This document shows positions 62,511-64,000 of a stretch of DNA of 64,000 nt, one piece after another. The position numbers and the translations under genes are program-made. The number at the start of each line of letters is the position of its first letter. Position 1 is the stretch's first letter. The stretch is from Streptacidiphilus rugosus AM-16 (GTDB taxonomy: Bacteria > Actinomycetota > Actinomycetes > Streptomycetales > Streptomycetaceae), in the NCBI RefSeq assembly GCF_000744655.1, contig NZ_JQMJ01000001.1:248001-312000 (forward strand), given 5' to 3'. A model generated the notes under the pieces. It was not told the DNA's origin, ran no database searches, and saw nothing but the letters and a program-made list of their open reading frames with translations.

Positions 62511-64000
62511 GTGCCCAGCTATCTGTCACCTGGCGTCTATATGGAGGAAGTGTCCTCCGGGTCCCGACCCATCGAAGGAGTGGGCACGGCGGTTGCCGCG
62601 TTCGTCGGCTTCACCGAGAAGGGCCCCTTCAACGAACCGCAGCTCGTCACCAACTGGACCCAGTTCACTCAGACCTTCGGCGGTTTCGTCGAGGGCACGT
62701 ATCTCGCCCAGGCCGTCTACGGCTACTTCCAGAACGGCGGCGGCGTCGCGTACGTCGTGCGCGTCGGCAGTGCGGCGGAACCCGAGGCCAAGCCGGCCCG
62801 GGCGCAGCTGCCTTCCGGTACCAGCCCGACGCGGCCGGCGTTCGCCGTGCGTGCCCTGACGGCCGGACCGGCCACTGCCGGTCTGGCGGTGGAGGTCGCC
62901 GACGCCACCGAGCCGGGTGAGGACAACTTCAAGCTGATCGTCACTCAGGACGGGCAGGTCAAGGAGACCTTCGACAACGTGTCGGTCCGCAAGGGCCCGC
63001 ACAGTGTCATGACGGCCGTGCGAGGCGCCTCCAAGCTGATCACGATCGAGGAGGTCAAGGGCGCGCCGCTGGTGGCACCCGCAAAAGGCAAGGTGGACCT
63101 GGCCGGCGCACCGGCGCCCGCTCCCGCCGCCGTGCCGCAGGTCTCGCCCGACGCCTATGTCGGCAACTCCTCCGACCGCACCGGCTTCGCAGGTCTGGAG
63201 GCCATCGACGAGGTCACCATGCTGTGCGTGCCCGACCTCATGGCCGCCTACCAGAACGGCGGGATCGACCTGGAGGGCCTCAAGGCGGTGCAGCTGGGCA
63301 TGATCGCCCACTGCGAGCTGATGGCCGACCGGGTGGCCGTCCTGGACGCCCCGCCCGGCATGAACGCCCAGCAGGTCAAGACCTGGCGGCAGGAGACGGC
63401 CGGTTACGACTCCAAGTACGCGGCCCTGTACTGGCCCTGGGTCAAGGTCATGGATCCGCAGTCCGGCAAGGCCGTGCACGTGCCGCCCTCGGGCCACATG
63501 GCCGGCATCTGGGCGCGCAACGACGCCAGCCGGGGTGTTCACAAGGCACCAGCGAACGAGATCGTGCGTGGCGCGATCTCGGTGGAGCTGAACATCACCA
63601 AGGGGGAGCACGACCAGCTCAACCCGCTCGGCATCAACTGCATCCGGGCCTTCCCCGGTCAGGGCATCCGGGTCTGGGGCGCGCGGACGCTCTCCAGTGA
63701 CCCCGAGTGGCGCTACCTCAACGTCCGACGGCTGTTCAACTTCGTGGAGGAGTCCATCCTCCAGGGCACCAACTGGGTGGTGTTCGAGCCCAACGACCCC
63801 AAGTTGTGGGACTCGGTCAAGCGCACCATCACCATGTTCCTGCGCACGCAGTGGCGCGCCGGCGCCCTGTTCGGCCGCTCGCCGGACCAGGCGTTCTTCG
63901 TCAAGTGCGACGAGGAGAACAACCCCGGATCCAGCCGGGACCAGGGAATCCTCAACGTCGAGATCGGCATCGCCCCGGTCAAGCCCGCCGAGTTCGTGGT
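62511..64000 (+). CDS. Contractile injection system tail sheath protein (runs off the right edge)
   Basis: At least 496 residues of the sheath that contracts to drive the inner tube. MPSYLSPGVYMEEVSSGSRP is the conserved sheath N-terminus, followed by VGTAVAAFVGFTEKGPFNEP. The C-terminal part has NCIRAFPGQGIRVWGARTLS, WRYLNVRRLFNFVEESI and WVVFEPNDPKLWDSVKRTI, typical of phage-tail-like sheath proteins. GGGGAGA precedes the GTG at 62511. Only a short C-terminal piece is missing. The rest of the eCIS (tube, baseplate, spike) is presumably to the right. Confidence 0.93.
   Translation, partial: MPSYLSPGVYMEEVSSGSRPIEGVGTAVAAFVGFTEKGPFNEPQLVTNWTQFTQTFGGFVEGTYLAQAVYGYFQNGGGVAYVVRVGSAAEPEAKPARAQLPSGTSPTRPAFAVRALTAGPATAGLAVEVADATEPGEDNFKLIVTQDGQVKETFDNVSVRKGPHSVMTAVRGASKLITIEEVKGAPLVAPAKGKVDLAGAPAPAPAAVPQVSPDAYVGNSSDRTGFAGLEAIDEVTMLCVPDLMAAYQNGGIDLEGLKAVQLGMIAHCELMADRVAVLDAPPGMNAQQVKTWRQETAGYDSKYAALYWPWVKVMDPQSGKAVHVPPSGHMAGIWARNDASRGVHKAPANEIVRGAISVELNITKGEHDQLNPLGINCIRAFPGQGIRVWGARTLSSDPEWRYLNVRRLFNFVEESILQGTNWVVFEPNDPKLWDSVKRTITMFLRTQWRAGALFGRSPDQAFFVKCDEENNPGSSRDQGILNVEIGIAPVKPAEFV

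Noticed and set aside
1-64000. CRISPR arrays
   Set aside because: No regularly spaced direct repeats and no cas genes were seen.
1-64000. Secondary-metabolite gene cluster suggested by several LAL regulators
   Set aside because: No polyketide, peptide synthetase, terpene or tailoring gene set is present.

Overview
The window comes from a high-GC actinobacterium, most likely a member of the Streptomycetaceae (Streptomyces, Kitasatospora or a close relative). Support: strong codon-position GC bias, many GTG starts, a bacterial 20S proteasome with Pup ligase, several very large LuxR-type (LAL) regulators, and a Streptomyces-type extracellular contractile injection system (eCIS) at the right edge.

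Layout. 1-9 kb: the start of a transketolase, then detoxification and redox genes (quinone oxidoreductase, DUF3533-type membrane protein, TetR regulator with two operators, Dps, GlxA-type regulator plus nitroreductase) and an unusual NlpC/P60-Nudix fusion. 9-18.4 kb: MMPL transporter, LtrA-like protein, STAS protein, and a proteasome locus in which pafA faces prcB-prcA; pup, dop and the ATPase are absent here. A secreted SLT transglycosylase with a structured leader ends this block. 18.5-38.8 kb: LAL regulators, an IS5-like element, a beta-propeller protein, a tRNA with a CAT anticodon, a sugar ABC transporter lacking its binding protein, and a hybrid histidine kinase with a translationally overlapping response regulator. 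38.8-41.2 kb: an unrecognised 806-residue protein of lower GC. 41.4-49.1 kb: an insertion-sequence nest (IS1380 and IS5 remnants, IS110, IS21 with a passenger gene, IS66) around a small GntR island. 49.4-55.1 kb: secreted hydrolase, another LAL regulator, a paralogue of the 3.6 kb gene and a cold-shock protein. 55.4-57.4 kb: an IS1182 element that split an IS1380 remnant, with a visible 10-bp target duplication. 57.7-64 kb: a coupled pair of low-GC unknown proteins, then eCIS genes (DUF5925-type AAA ATPase, Pvc16-like DUF4255 protein, tail sheath running off the end).

The most interesting signal is that the 806-residue protein (38.8-41.2 kb) and the 291-residue protein beside the eCIS genes (58.6-59.5 kb) share a colinear N-terminal domain that I do not recognise. 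Both are AT-richer than their surroundings and carry aromatic Y/W repeat modules; the second is translationally coupled to a coiled-coil protein with hydrophobic segments. They are candidate eCIS cargo or a separate toxin-like system. A second signal is a shared CAAGYATTG-core operator in front of three separate transcription units, suggesting a small regulon of the TetR protein at 2.9 kb or of a relative.
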